A stretch of DNA of 64,000 nt, from positions 62,001 to 126,000 of the forward strand of contig NZ_BBQI01000008.1 in assembly GCF_001652915.1 (NCBI RefSeq), read 5' to 3'. The notes beneath the pieces are model-generated. The model did no database searches, was not told the DNA's origin, and was given only the letters and a program-made list of their open reading frames with translations. This document shows, piece by piece, positions 8,717 through 16,803 of the stretch. Position 1 is the stretch's first letter, and each line of letters opens with the position of its first letter. The position numbers were made by a program, and so were the translations under genes. The stretch comes from Cupriavidus sp. D384. Lineage in GTDB: Bacteria > Pseudomonadota > Gammaproteobacteria > Burkholderiales > Burkholderiaceae.

Positions 8717-9175
8717 ATGCCTTCCTCGGCTTTCTGTCCCCCTGCCCCGCCCGCTGCCCCCGCTACCCGGCTCTCCTGCCAGCTGCTCCGCTGCCCTGCG
8801 CCAGCCCGTGGCCCTTTCCGTCGACAGGCCAGCGGTGACGTGCTGGTCGAGGCGCTGGTCTGCCTGACCATCGTTGGCCTGGGCGCGATACCGCTGGCTA
8901 CGCTTGGCAGCGCGTGGCTGCGCTGGGGCGGACAGCACGAACGGCTAGGCGTCACGCTGCGGCTGGCGGCCGAACAGGCCGAAGCACGTGACGACGCCTG
9001 GCGGCTGATCGGTGGCGATGCGGCGCGTGCCGCGCTGTGCGACGTCGCTTCCGCCGGCACGGGCTGCAGCCACGGCAACCGCATCGCGCTGGGCAGCCTT
9101 CCCCCCGATCCGATGACCCGCTCGCCCCGCCAGGCAATGCCGGTCACGCACATCGCCCTCTGGGTGCGCCCATGA
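8717..9175 (+). CDS. Diverged PilV-like minor pilin (second operon)
   Basis: Second PilV-like prepilin, 152 aa. After a proline/cysteine-rich N-terminal stretch it has ASG|DVLVEALVCLTIVGLGAIPLATLG, a prepilin peptidase site with Glu+5 and a hydrophobic helix. The later part (EQAEARDDAWRLIGGD...ALCDVASAGTGC) is PilV-like but shorter than the 205-aa upstream PilV. The long pre-Gly segment (about 39 residues from the first ATG) is unusual; the true start may lie further in. Its TGA overlaps the next ATG (ATGA). Identification rests on the TM motif and on position in a repeated gene order. Confidence 0.72.
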   Translation: MPSSAFCPPAPPAAPATRLSCQLLRCPAPARGPFRRQASGDVLVEALVCLTIVGLGAIPLATLGSAWLRWGGQHERLGVTLRLAAEQAEARDDAWRLIGGDAARAALCDVASAGTGCSHGNRIALGSLPPDPMTRSPRQAMPVTHIALWVRP

Positions 9176-10125
9176 TGCGCCGCCGCCTCAAGCACGCGCG
9201 GGGCTATACGCTCGCCAGCATGATGGTGGGCATGGCGCTGGGACTGATCGCCACGCTGGCTGCGCTAGCCACCTTCCAGGTGATGCGCGACGCGTACGAC
9301 ACCGTGGTCGACAGCGTTCTGATCGAGGAACGGGGACAGCGCGCGCTGTCCATCCTGACCCACACGATTCGGCAGGCAGGATGGATTCCCGCACAGGTCG
9401 CGCTGGCGCCCGCGCACCCCGCACCCGTGCCCCCCATCGAAGGGCGCGACAACTGCGCGCTGCCTTCACGCCAGCGGGCTTTGCAGGCGCAGATGGAATG
9501 CACACGCGCCGGCGTGCACGGCAGCGACGCCTTGCTGGTGCGAGTGTCCGGCAGCGGCCTGGCCGCCGACCCGACAATGCCCGACGGCACCATGAGCGAC
9601 TGCGGCGGCTACGCACTGCCGGCCGTCGCCATCGTCCCGACAAAAGGGACAAGCCTGCCCCACCATGCGTCAACCAATTTCTTCTACATCGGCGTGTCCA
9701 GCGATGGCGCGCCACAGTTGCTGTGCCGCTATCCACGCCGCCAGGGCAGCCGGCTGCTCGCGGACACCCTGACGGCAGGCACCCTGGTACGCGGCGTGGA
9801 GACACTGCAACTGCGTTATGGCGTAGACCTCGACGGCGACGGCCGGATTGACCAATTTATGCCGGCACGTGAATTGCCCACCCAGGGCCCGGACATCTGG
9901 CACCGCGTGCACGCCGTGCAGATCGCCATGGTCGTGCGTGGAGACCGGGCTACCGTCCCGTCCGGGTCCGCACAGCGGCTCACGCTCTTTCCAGCCGATG
10001 ACAACCGCCACGCTAACGACCACGTTTTCGTGCCGACCAGGCAACCGCGCCTGCGGCGCCGGGTGTTCGCCACCACCGTTCGGCTGCGCAATCCGTCGCC
10101 ATGCCTGGAGGCCCCGCTATGCTGA
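9172..10125 (+). CDS. Diverged PilW-like minor pilin (second operon)
   Basis: PilW paralogue, 317 aa. The N-terminus is MMRRRLKHARG|YTLASMMVGMALGLIATLAAL, so position +5 is Ser instead of the near-invariant Glu. The middle keeps PilW features (SVLIEERGQRALSILTHTIRQAGW, and YGVDLDGDGRIDQF at about residues 217-230, an EF-hand-like DxDGDGxxD loop typical of PilW). The C-terminus keeps FATTVRLRNPS. It overlaps both neighbours. Together with the same-order neighbours this supports an ancient tandem duplication of pilVWXY1E-fimT. Function in pilus assembly is uncertain because of the missing Glu+5. Confidence 0.82.
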   Translation: MMRRRLKHARGYTLASMMVGMALGLIATLAALATFQVMRDAYDTVVDSVLIEERGQRALSILTHTIRQAGWIPAQVALAPAHPAPVPPIEGRDNCALPSRQRALQAQMECTRAGVHGSDALLVRVSGSGLAADPTMPDGTMSDCGGYALPAVAIVPTKGTSLPHHASTNFFYIGVSSDGAPQLLCRYPRRQGSRLLADTLTAGTLVRGVETLQLRYGVDLDGDGRIDQFMPARELPTQGPDIWHRVHAVQIAMVVRGDRATVPSGSAQRLTLFPADDNRHANDHVFVPTRQPRLRRRVFATTVRLRNPSPCLEAPLC

Positions 10126-10688
10126 GGCATCGCCAGCAGGCAGGTGCAGCGCTGCTCGCGTTCATTGCCACGCTGATGCTGCTGATGGGGGGCATCTGCG
10201 CTGCCGCCACCCACTTTCTGCTGGCCGGCAGGCAACTGGCAAGCCAGCCAATCGACCGCGAGATCGCCTTCCGCGCCGCCGAAGCAGCACTGCTCGATGG
10301 TGAAGCCGATCTGATCGCCGCCGTTGCTGCCGGCAGTCCACGCGTGGCCCACCTCCCGGCGCCGGGTACCTGCGCGGACGGTCCTCAGCGCGGCATCTGC
10401 ATGGCCGATGGCAACCACCGCGTGTGGCAGCCATGGCTCGACGGCGATATCGGCAATGCGGGCGACGCCCGCGCCGACCTTGGCGTTGCGCTGGGGACAT
10501 TCACCGGCGCGCAACTGCCCGTGCTGCCAACAGGCGTGATCGGCGCCACGACACTGCCCCGCTACCTGATCGAGGTCCGCGATGATCCGCCGGCGCCCGG
10601 CATGTGGCCGCGCATGCGCATCGTTGCACTGGGTGTGGGGCGGGACCCCGGCGTGCGCGTATTGCTGCAGACGGAGTTCCAGCCATGA
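10119..10688 (+). CDS. Diverged PilX-like minor pilin (second operon)
   Basis: PilX paralogue, 189 aa. MLRHRQQAG|AALLAFIATLMLLMGGICAAA gives a leader, a cleavage Gly and a TM helix with no Glu at +5 (as in PilX generally). The diagnostic stretch REIAFRAAEAALLDGEADLIA matches FEIAYQAAEAALYDAEIDI of the upstream PilX. The C-terminus RYLIEVRDDPPAP...MRIVALGVG...LQTEF parallels the PilX end. The ATG overlaps the stop of the PilW paralogue and its own stop overlaps the PilY1 paralogue, so the operon is translationally coupled. Confidence 0.82.
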   Translation: MLRHRQQAGAALLAFIATLMLLMGGICAAATHFLLAGRQLASQPIDREIAFRAAEAALLDGEADLIAAVAAGSPRVAHLPAPGTCADGPQRGICMADGNHRVWQPWLDGDIGNAGDARADLGVALGTFTGAQLPVLPTGVIGATTLPRYLIEVRDDPPAPGMWPRMRIVALGVGRDPGVRVLLQTEFQP

Positions 10689-12517
10689 GCATCCACCCTT
10701 GTGTCGCACGCTGGCTGTTGGGCGGGGTCCTGGTGGCGTGTGCGATGCCGGCCAGCTTCGCAACCCCGGGGCAGTTGCCACTGGGATACCGGATCTCCAC
10801 CGGCGCCTATCCTTGGACGGGCCGGCTGCATGCGCTCGCATTCCGGACTGCCGCGTTGTCTCCGTCGCCTCTGCAAATGCCCTGGGAAGCCAGCGAGCGA
10901 CTCGATCGGCAGGCTCTGGATGCCCGGCGGCTTTACCTGGGCGGCCATCAACTCGCCCGGCTACGCTGGTTCGAGATGGATGATGATGCCCGGGCATTGC
11001 TTGATGGCGTCGCCCCCACCGGGTCCGGTCAGGCGCGGCTGGCATGGTTGCAAGGCGATTTGCGGGTCCCTGCCCTGCGGCCGCGCGACACGCGCCTTGG
11101 CAATGCTGCCGGCGCGCGCGCGCATGTGGTGCCGCCGCCTGCCTGGCTGCCGATGCAACCGGGCCATACCGATTTCAGGCAACGCCATGCCAGGCGTCCG
11201 ACCATGGTGTGGCTGGGGACACGTGACGGGTTGCTGCATGGATTCGACGCCGTGACGGGCCGCGAGCGCGCCGGCTACCTGCCACGTGCCGCGCTCGCCA
11301 GCGCCGCCGCCCTGACCGATCCCGCAGGCGCGATGCCATCCGCAACGTGCCCGCGCCCCACCAGCATCGATGCTGACCCTTCAGGCACGTGGAGAACGCT
11401 GTTGCTGTGCGGCGTTCCGGCGCGACAGACATCGTCGTTACGCCAGCCCGGGGCGGTGTTCGTGCTCGACGTTTCGACGCCCGATGCGGAAACCCCGATC
11501 CAACTGCTGTGGGAAGTCGAGGCCAGCCATGCGCTGCCGCTGTCGGGCAGCGGCCCTGTCGTGGCGGCCATGTGGCAAGAGCATGGCGAGCGGCGCTGGG
11601 CGGCAGTGGCAATCGTCGCACCCGACGCCGAAGCGGGCGCCCACGCCGGGCTTGCCCTGCTGCCGCTTGATCGCTCTGCGCGGCGCTGGTCTGCGACGGC
11701 AAGCGTCCCACGCATGACCTTGCCCGACTCCGGTTGCGACGTGACAACTGCGTCGATCCCCCTGCTGGCCGTGACGATCCGCAGCTCGGCCAGTGGCGCG
11801 GCACACACGGCCTATGCCACCGATACGGCGGGCAGGCTTTGGCGATTTGGCCTTGAACATTTGTCTGCCGGCGCTCGTGCATCGCTCCCCACCTGCATGC
11901 ACCGGCAGCGCGCTTCGGCTGGAGACGCCGCGGAAGCGCCGCTTGTCGTGCAGACCGGCACCGCACCGCTGGTGGTCTACGGTGCCGGCAATGAACTGTC
12001 CGCGATACCGGATCGCACAGGTGCGCCGCGTGCCCCGGCCAGCATTCAGGCTTTACCCAGCGGCGATGGCGTGGTACTCCGGTCGGCGCAAGTCCGCGCC
12101 GGCGCGGCCGCAGACGGCTGGACGCTGAAGCTGCCCCGGCCCGGCGAACGCGTGGATACGCTGTACCGTGCCAGCCCGGTTCACCTCGGCTTCACAACCG
12201 TCGATACCGATGGACAACGTCGCAGCTACCTCGTCGATGCTGCCAGCGGCGAGTCGGTCACCACATGGGGCAGCGATGGAGCCCCCGCCCATGCCGTGAC
12301 GGGATTGCCGTGGGCCGGTGGCATGGCCGCACCCATCGGCGTCATATCGACACTCGCAACGGGCCACGCCGCGGCACCCGGTGCTTCGACACGTGACACG
12401 TTCGGACTGGATCTCTGGCAGGTGAACGGCAATACGGCAACGCCATTGCAACAGGCACGCTGGCATCGGCGGCGCGGACGACTGGGCTGGCGGGAACTGG
12501 TGAGGTCGCCACAATGA
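10685..12517 (+). CDS. Half-size PilY1 paralogue (C-terminal propeller only)
   Basis: A 610-aa PilY1-like protein with a probable signal peptide (VARWLLGGVLVACAMPASFA). WLGTRDGLLHGFDAVTGRE at about residue 176 aligns with YVGANDGMLHGFNASTGDE at residue 803 of the upstream PilY1, so roughly 630 residues of the N-terminal part are missing. Later propeller motifs remain (WRTLLLCG, VFVLDVSTPD, YATDTAGRLWRF at 377). The calcium-loop sequence before YATD is absent (SSASGAAHTA). ATGA overlaps link it to the PilX paralogue upstream and the PilE paralogue downstream. Probably an assembly factor for the second minor-pilin set. Confidence 0.82.
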   Translation: MSIHPCVARWLLGGVLVACAMPASFATPGQLPLGYRISTGAYPWTGRLHALAFRTAALSPSPLQMPWEASERLDRQALDARRLYLGGHQLARLRWFEMDDDARALLDGVAPTGSGQARLAWLQGDLRVPALRPRDTRLGNAAGARAHVVPPPAWLPMQPGHTDFRQRHARRPTMVWLGTRDGLLHGFDAVTGRERAGYLPRAALASAAALTDPAGAMPSATCPRPTSIDADPSGTWRTLLLCGVPARQTSSLRQPGAVFVLDVSTPDAETPIQLLWEVEASHALPLSGSGPVVAAMWQEHGERRWAAVAIVAPDAEAGAHAGLALLPLDRSARRWSATASVPRMTLPDSGCDVTTASIPLLAVTIRSSASGAAHTAYATDTAGRLWRFGLEHLSAGARASLPTCMHRQRASAGDAAEAPLVVQTGTAPLVVYGAGNELSAIPDRTGAPRAPASIQALPSGDGVVLRSAQVRAGAAADGWTLKLPRPGERVDTLYRASPVHLGFTTVDTDGQRRSYLVDAASGESVTTWGSDGAPAHAVTGLPWAGGMAAPIGVISTLATGHAAAPGASTRDTFGLDLWQVNGNTATPLQQARWHRRRGRLGWRELVRSPQ

Positions 12518-12978
12518 CGGTGCTTCTGCCTGATCGTGTCGCGCGGCGCGCCGGTTTCAGCCTGGTCGAACTGCTGGCCGTAGTGATCATCGCCGTCGTG
12601 CTGACGATGCTGGCCGCGCCCGCGTGGCAGCGTCACACAGAGCGCGGCTGGCGCATGCAGGCGCGTGCCGAACTGGTGTCGGCCATGCTCGCGCTCGAAC
12701 GCCATGCATTGATCAACCTGACATTCGCCAGCACTGCCGATGACACGACACCCGCTGGCAAATGGCCCAGGGCCGTACCACCGCCGCCTGCCCGTACGCA
12801 TCACTGGCTGACAGCCACCCGTTGCGAAGGCATATCGCTGTCGCGCTGCGTGGAAGTGCGCGCGGCCCCGGTGAAGCGCGACCCGCTTTGCGGGACCGTT
12901 GTGCTGCGCAGCACCGGAGAGTGGCTTTATCTGCCCACGCCGGACGAACGTGCGCGTGCCCTGCCGCCGGGGTGCTAG
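12514..12978 (+). CDS. Diverged PilE-like minor pilin (second operon)
   Basis: PilE paralogue, 154 aa: RRAG|FSLVELLAVVIIAVVLTMLAAPAWQRHTERGWRMQARAELVSAMLALERHA, with intact Glu+5 and the conserved post-TM helix (compare RRTEAKAALMGNMQLFERHY upstream). The C-terminal part keeps the DPLCGTVVLRSTGEW motif (compare ATCGTLVLRTNGQ) and a final Cys (LPPGC). Its start overlaps the PilY1 paralogue stop (ATGA). Prepilin identity is firm; pilus-system assignment rests on synteny. Confidence 0.85.
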   Translation: MTVLLPDRVARRAGFSLVELLAVVIIAVVLTMLAAPAWQRHTERGWRMQARAELVSAMLALERHALINLTFASTADDTTPAGKWPRAVPPPPARTHHWLTATRCEGISLSRCVEVRAAPVKRDPLCGTVVLRSTGEWLYLPTPDERARALPPGC

Positions 12979-12982
12979 CGCC

Positions 12983-13519
12983 ATGGCACGGTCTAGATTG
13001 TGGCAGCACCATGGCGTGACGCTGACCGAACTGCTGGTGTCGCTGGCGGTGTCGGCAGTGCTCGCGGTGGCGGCCTGGCCCACCATCGGCACGCTCGTCG
13101 CCGAGCATAGCGCCGGCCACGCTGCGGATCGCCTGGCGGCGTCGCTGGCCCTGGGCCGCACCACGGCGTCGGCAAGGCGTGCCGAGGTGCGGCTGGAGCC
13201 GATCCACGGTGCCGATACCCTGGCACGCGGCTGGCAGCTGACAGCGATGGGCGACGCCCCTGCCGGCGACCGGACGCCGCCGTTCTCGGTGGTCGCCCTG
13301 CATGACCGCTGCCTGCGCATCACGCTGCGCGCCACCGCCGGCACCGCAACCACCCAAAGCCTGCGCTTGACACCTGTGGGATACTCACGATCTGAGCGTG
13401 GTGGCTTTCTGGCCGCCACATTCCTGGTGCGTTGCCACCAGGCGCAGCGCCAGGTACGGCTCGGCGCCCAGGGACGCATCCGGATCTGCCGGCCCGGCGC
13501 CGACGCCGATTGCGACTGA
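12983..13519 (+). CDS. Diverged FimT/GspH-like minor pilin (second operon)
   Basis: FimT paralogue, 178 aa. The prepilin site is HHG|VTLTELLVSLAVSAVLAVAAWP with Glu+5. The helix AADRLAASLALGRTTASARRAEV and the end LGAQGRIRICRPGADADCD match the FimT C-terminus (LLGRSRVCNPDIDTSTC). It starts 4 nt after the previous stop and is the sixth and last gene of the repeated set. ribD begins 94 nt downstream and may share the transcript. Confidence 0.83.
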   Translation: MARSRLWQHHGVTLTELLVSLAVSAVLAVAAWPTIGTLVAEHSAGHAADRLAASLALGRTTASARRAEVRLEPIHGADTLARGWQLTAMGDAPAGDRTPPFSVVALHDRCLRITLRATAGTATTQSLRLTPVGYSRSERGGFLAATFLVRCHQAQRQVRLGAQGRIRICRPGADADCD

Positions 13520-13613
13520 CAATTCCGCAGGCGCCAGGGGCCGGATCGCCGATCCTGAATTCCCAGAATTTCGATTGACCGGACACACCACTTCAGGCCC
13601 GACTCGCCACACC

Positions 13614-14735
13614 ATGTTTTCCGATTCCGACCATACCGCCATGGCACAGGCCCTGGCACTCGCCGCGCGGGGCATGTACACCACCACGCCAAACCCTCGC
13701 GTCGGTTGTGTGCTGATGAAGGACGGGCAGGTCATCGGACAGGGCTATACACAGCCGGCCGGCCAGGATCACGCTGAAATCCAGGCCATGAAGGACGCCA
13801 TTGCGCGTGGTCACGACCCCGCCGGTGCCACGGCTTATGTCACGCTGGAGCCGTGCAGCCACTTTGGCCGCACGCCGCCGTGTGCCGATGCGCTGGTGCG
13901 CGCGCGCATCGCCCGCGTGGTGGCCGCCATGGAGGACCCGAATCCGAGCGTATCTGGCCGTGGCCTGCAGCGCCTGCGTGACGCTGGCATCGACGTGCGC
14001 TGCGGACTGCTCGAAAAGGAAGCACGCGACCTCAATATCGGCTTTATCTCGCGCATGACGCGCGGCCGGCCGTGGGTGCGCGTCAAGGTGGCCGCGTCGC
14101 TCGATGGCGGCACCGCCTTGCACGACGGCACCAGCCAGTGGATCACGAGCCAGGCTGCCCGTGATGACGGCCACGCCTGGCGGGCCCGTGCCTGCGCGAT
14201 CCTGACCGGCATCGGCACCGTACGGGACGACAACCCCGCGCTGACCGTGCGGGCCGTGGACACCCCGCGTCAGCCGCAACGCGTGCTGGTCGATTCCCGG
14301 CTCGAAGTACCGCTTGACGCGCAGATCCTGAATCGCGACACGGGCGACTTCGCCAAGCCCGTGCTGGTGTTCTGCGCCGTCGAGGACAAGGCCCGCCAGC
14401 GTGCGCTGGAAGACCGGGGCGCCGAAGTCGTGGTGCTGCCCAACCGGCACGGCAAGGTGGAGCTGCGCCGCATGCTCGAAGCGCTGGGCCAGCGCGGCAT
14501 CAACGAACTGCATGTGGAAGCCGGCTACAAGCTCAACGGATCGCTGATCCGCGAAGGCTGCGCCGACGAACTGCTGGTCTACATGGCGCCCCGGCTGCTT
14601 GGCGACGCACAAGGCATGTTCAACCTGCCCCCGTTGACCAGACTGGAAGACGCCGCGCAATTCCGCTGGCACGAGGTGCGGCAGATCGGCGACGACCTGC
14701 GCCTGATCGCCCGCCGTGCCGACAGCAAGGACTGA
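13614..14735 (+). CDS. ribD: Bifunctional riboflavin deaminase/reductase RibD
   Basis: Catalyses two riboflavin steps: deamination of diaminohydroxyphosphoribosylaminopyrimidine, then NADPH reduction. The 373-aa length is normal. The N-terminal cytidine-deaminase-like domain holds the zinc site HAEIQAM and PCSHFGRTPPCADAL. The C-terminal reductase domain has VRVKVAASLDGGTALHDGTSQWITS and GINELHVEAGYKLNGSLI. The start at 13614 (MFSDSDHTAMAQAL) gives the standard N-terminus. ribE follows after 34 nt. No FMN riboswitch was recognised upstream. Confidence 0.96.
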   Translation: MFSDSDHTAMAQALALAARGMYTTTPNPRVGCVLMKDGQVIGQGYTQPAGQDHAEIQAMKDAIARGHDPAGATAYVTLEPCSHFGRTPPCADALVRARIARVVAAMEDPNPSVSGRGLQRLRDAGIDVRCGLLEKEARDLNIGFISRMTRGRPWVRVKVAASLDGGTALHDGTSQWITSQAARDDGHAWRARACAILTGIGTVRDDNPALTVRAVDTPRQPQRVLVDSRLEVPLDAQILNRDTGDFAKPVLVFCAVEDKARQRALEDRGAEVVVLPNRHGKVELRRMLEALGQRGINELHVEAGYKLNGSLIREGCADELLVYMAPRLLGDAQGMFNLPPLTRLEDAAQFRWHEVRQIGDDLRLIARRADSKD

Positions 14736-14769
14736 CAACCGTATTCATCGTATTCAGACAGAGGCAAGC

Positions 14770-15402
14770 ATGTTTACTGGCATTGTGGCGGCCGTGGGCC
14801 GCATCGAAACCGTTTCGCCGCTGGGCGATGCCAACGCGGGCGTGCGCCTGCGGGTGGCGGCTGGCGGCCTGGACCTGTCCGACGTGGGCATCGGCGACAG
14901 CATCGCCATCCAGGGTGCCTGCATGACCGTGGTCACGCTGGAAGCCGGCCACTTCGACGTGGACGTCTCGCGCGAATCGCTGGACAAGACCGTCGGACTG
15001 GCGCAGCCGGGCCGCGTCAATCTCGAAAAGGCCCTGCGCCTGGCCGATCGCCTGGGCGGCCATCTGGTCTCCGGCCATGTCGATGGACTGGGTGAAGTGG
15101 TTCGCTTCGCCCCCGTGGGCGAGTCGCACGAACTGCGCATCCGCGCCCCGCGCGAGCTGGGCCGCTACCTGGCGTACAAGGGCTCGGTGGTGGTGAATGG
15201 CGTCTCGCTGACCGTCAACAGCGTCAGCGACGGGGCCGACGGCTGCGAGTTCTCGATCAACCTGATCCCGCATACCGTGGAAGTGACCACGCTCAACGAA
15301 CTGGCCCCGGCCAAGCGCGTGAACCTGGAAATCGACCTGATCGCGCGATATGTGGAACGGATGCTGTCGGCGTCCGACGGGGTGGCGAAGCCGGCGATCT
15401 GA
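14770..15402 (+). CDS. ribE: Riboflavin synthase, alpha subunit
   Basis: Dismutates two 6,7-dimethyl-8-ribityllumazine molecules into riboflavin and the pyrimidinedione. The 210-aa protein starts with the hallmark MFTGIVAAVGRIE and consists of two lumazine-binding barrels: the first has FDVDVSRESL and LGGHLVSGHVDGLG, the second YKGSVVVNGVSLTVN and FSINLIPHTVEVTTL. The start at 14770 is fixed by MFTGIV. Downstream are hairpins and convergent genes, so the ribD-ribE unit probably ends here. Confidence 0.96.
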   Translation: MFTGIVAAVGRIETVSPLGDANAGVRLRVAAGGLDLSDVGIGDSIAIQGACMTVVTLEAGHFDVDVSRESLDKTVGLAQPGRVNLEKALRLADRLGGHLVSGHVDGLGEVVRFAPVGESHELRIRAPRELGRYLAYKGSVVVNGVSLTVNSVSDGADGCEFSINLIPHTVEVTTLNELAPAKRVNLEIDLIARYVERMLSASDGVAKPAI

Positions 15403-15449
15403 ACGGCGCGCGTAGTGACCAGCCCGGGCACACGCCCCGGCTGGCGCTC

Positions 15450-15468
15450 GCCGGGCACCCTGCCCGGC
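15450..15468. terminator. Hairpin between convergent ribE and the hydrolase gene
   Basis: GCCGGGCA (15450-15457) and TGCCCGGC (15461-15468) form a perfect 8-bp stem with a 3-nt loop in the gap between the two convergent genes. A second imperfect hairpin lies just upstream (15421-15442). No T-tract is present, so the terminator role is inferred from position. Confidence 0.35.
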
Positions 15469-15477
15469 CCCCCTCCC

Positions 15478-15520
15478 GACGCCTCACCCGACGCCTCACC
15501 CGACGCCTCACCCGACGCCT
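15478..15520. repeat. 12-bp tandem repeat GACGCCTCACCC x 3.5
   Basis: Three exact copies of GACGCCTCACCC (15478-15489, 15490-15501, 15502-15513) and a partial fourth end at the stop codon of the minus-strand hydrolase gene. A simple sequence repeat; no coding role. Confidence 0.85.
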
Positions 15521-16373
15521 ACTCGTCACCCTTCGTCCCGACCGTCTCGGTCACCTTGCGCGTGGCGATCCAGTCGCCGATGGCCAGCATCACGGGCCGC
15601 TCGCGACCGGCAAAGCCGTGTTGCGAGAACGCTTCGCAGGGCTCACCACGCACGCCCTTCGCGCCTTGCACCGTGATCAGCGGAATGCTGCCGTGACGCG
15701 CGGCGATGGTGCGATATTGGGTCAGCGGGCAGGGGTCATCCTGATGATGGACGAACAGCTGGTCCACATGCGCGGCAGTCCAGTCGAAATCCCACATCGC
15801 CAGGCCGTGCACCGGTCCCCGGCCCCGTCCGGCGCGCGGATCGGTGAACGTTGACGTATGGACCGCGCCGTCGATCCGGCCGTCGAGCTTGCGGGCCAGG
15901 AATGCGCTGGATACCGTGCCGTAGCTCGTACCGATCAGGTAGACCTTGCTGACGCCTTGTTCCGCCTTGAGCTTGTCGATGGCCGCGCCAATATCGGCGG
16001 CATACTGGTCCGACTCGCGGTAGGTGTCATCGCAATTCGTCCAGCGGTCCTTGGGACAATCCACCAGTACCGTCATGACACTGTCGCTGACCAGATGCCG
16101 GCGAGCGCGCACCAGAAAATTCCCGCGCAGCTGGAATTCCGGCGCCCCACCGGCCTGCACCTCCACCCTGAGCACTCCGGGATAACCGGGGAACAGCAAG
16201 GCGGCAGTCGTCGGCTTCGACCCGGGCTTCTTGCTGACCACGAGATTGAGTTCCGTGCCGCGTGGCAGGCTGACACTGACGATACTTTCGTCCAGCGCCA
16301 CCTCCTGCGCGGACGCCACCAGCGCCAGACAGAGTCCCGCCATGGTCAGGGCATATCGGATGGCTCGCAGCAT
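15519..16373 (-). CDS. Secreted alpha/beta-hydrolase fold protein
   Basis: A 284-aa protein with a signal peptide (MLRAIRYALTMAGLCLALVASAQ), so probably periplasmic. It shows an alpha/beta-hydrolase pattern: the nucleophile elbow YLIGTSYGTVSSAF (GxSxG), a possible acid in HHQDDPCP and a late His in CEAFSQHGFAGRE. Four or more cysteines (DCPKDRWTNCDD, CPLTQ, EPCEAF) could form periplasmic disulfides. No specific substrate can be assigned. It faces ribE tail to tail and lies downstream of yjfB with a terminator between. Confidence 0.8.
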   Translation of the reverse strand: MLRAIRYALTMAGLCLALVASAQEVALDESIVSVSLPRGTELNLVVSKKPGSKPTTAALLFPGYPGVLRVEVQAGGAPEFQLRGNFLVRARRHLVSDSVMTVLVDCPKDRWTNCDDTYRESDQYAADIGAAIDKLKAEQGVSKVYLIGTSYGTVSSAFLARKLDGRIDGAVHTSTFTDPRAGRGRGPVHGLAMWDFDWTAAHVDQLFVHHQDDPCPLTQYRTIAARHGSIPLITVQGAKGVRGEPCEAFSQHGFAGRERPVMLAIGDWIATRKVTETVGTKGDE

Positions 16374-16410
16374 GATTCCCCTTCTCGACGTATTTTCTTG
16401 ATTCTCCGTC

Positions 16411-16457
16411 CATCAAAAGGCAAACGGCCTCCAGCCAGCATAGCGGAGGCCGTTTGC
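16411..16457 (-). terminator. Intrinsic terminator of yjfB
   Basis: Read on the minus strand, GCAAACGGCCTCC (16457 to 16445) pairs perfectly with its 13-nt partner (16432 to 16420) around a 12-nt loop, followed by CTTTT. It lies 25 nt after the yjfB stop and separates it from the hydrolase gene, which therefore probably has its own promoter. Confidence 0.75.
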
Positions 16458-16481
16458 GTCGGCGCCAACTACGCGCCGAAC

Positions 16482-16670
16482 TTACACCGTGATGTCGATG
16501 TTGTTGCCCAGGTGCGGCGGATTGCTGGCGCCGGAGACGGCCGGCGCCGACTGGAGCAGCTGGGTCATGCTCTGCGCCTGCAGGTCCAGCGTCTTGCGCA
16601 GCATCAGCAGCGCGACCGGATCGCTGCCGGCATCGGCTGCGCCCAGCGAACTGACGAGAGAAGTCACCAT
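16482..16670 (-). CDS. YjfB family putative motility protein
   Basis: A 62-aa protein: MVTSLVSSLGAADAGSDPV, then a predicted helix (ALLMLRKTLDLQAQSMTQLLQS), then NPPHLGNNIDITV. This matches the small YjfB_motility family (named from Bacillus subtilis YjfB), whose function is poorly known but linked to flagellar regulons. A sigma-28-like promoter 75 nt upstream supports a flagellar/chemotaxis link, although no other flagellar gene is in the window. A strong terminator follows. Family call moderate to high; molecular role unknown. Confidence 0.8.
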   Translation of the reverse strand: MVTSLVSSLGAADAGSDPVALLMLRKTLDLQAQSMTQLLQSAPAVSGASNPPHLGNNIDITV

Positions 16671-16744
16671 AGGAATTACCTGACGAGTTGATCAAGAGTG
16701 CGGCCGCATGGCGCTTACAACTGCGCCATGACGCCACACCCGTA

Positions 16745-16771
16745 ATGTCGGCATCCAGATCAAGAGCTTTA
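16745..16771 (-). promoter_or_regulatory. Sigma-28 (FliA)-type promoter of yjfB
   Basis: On the minus strand: TAAAGCTC (16771 to 16764), then 15 nt counted from TAAA, then GCCGACAT (16752 to 16745). The FliA consensus is TAAA-N15-GCCGATAA: the -35 and spacing match exactly and the -10 matches 6 of 8. The predicted start lies about 70 nt before the yjfB ATG. Confidence 0.7.
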
Positions 16772-16803
16772 ATCGCCTCTTTTATTAATCCATGACGCCG
16801 GCC

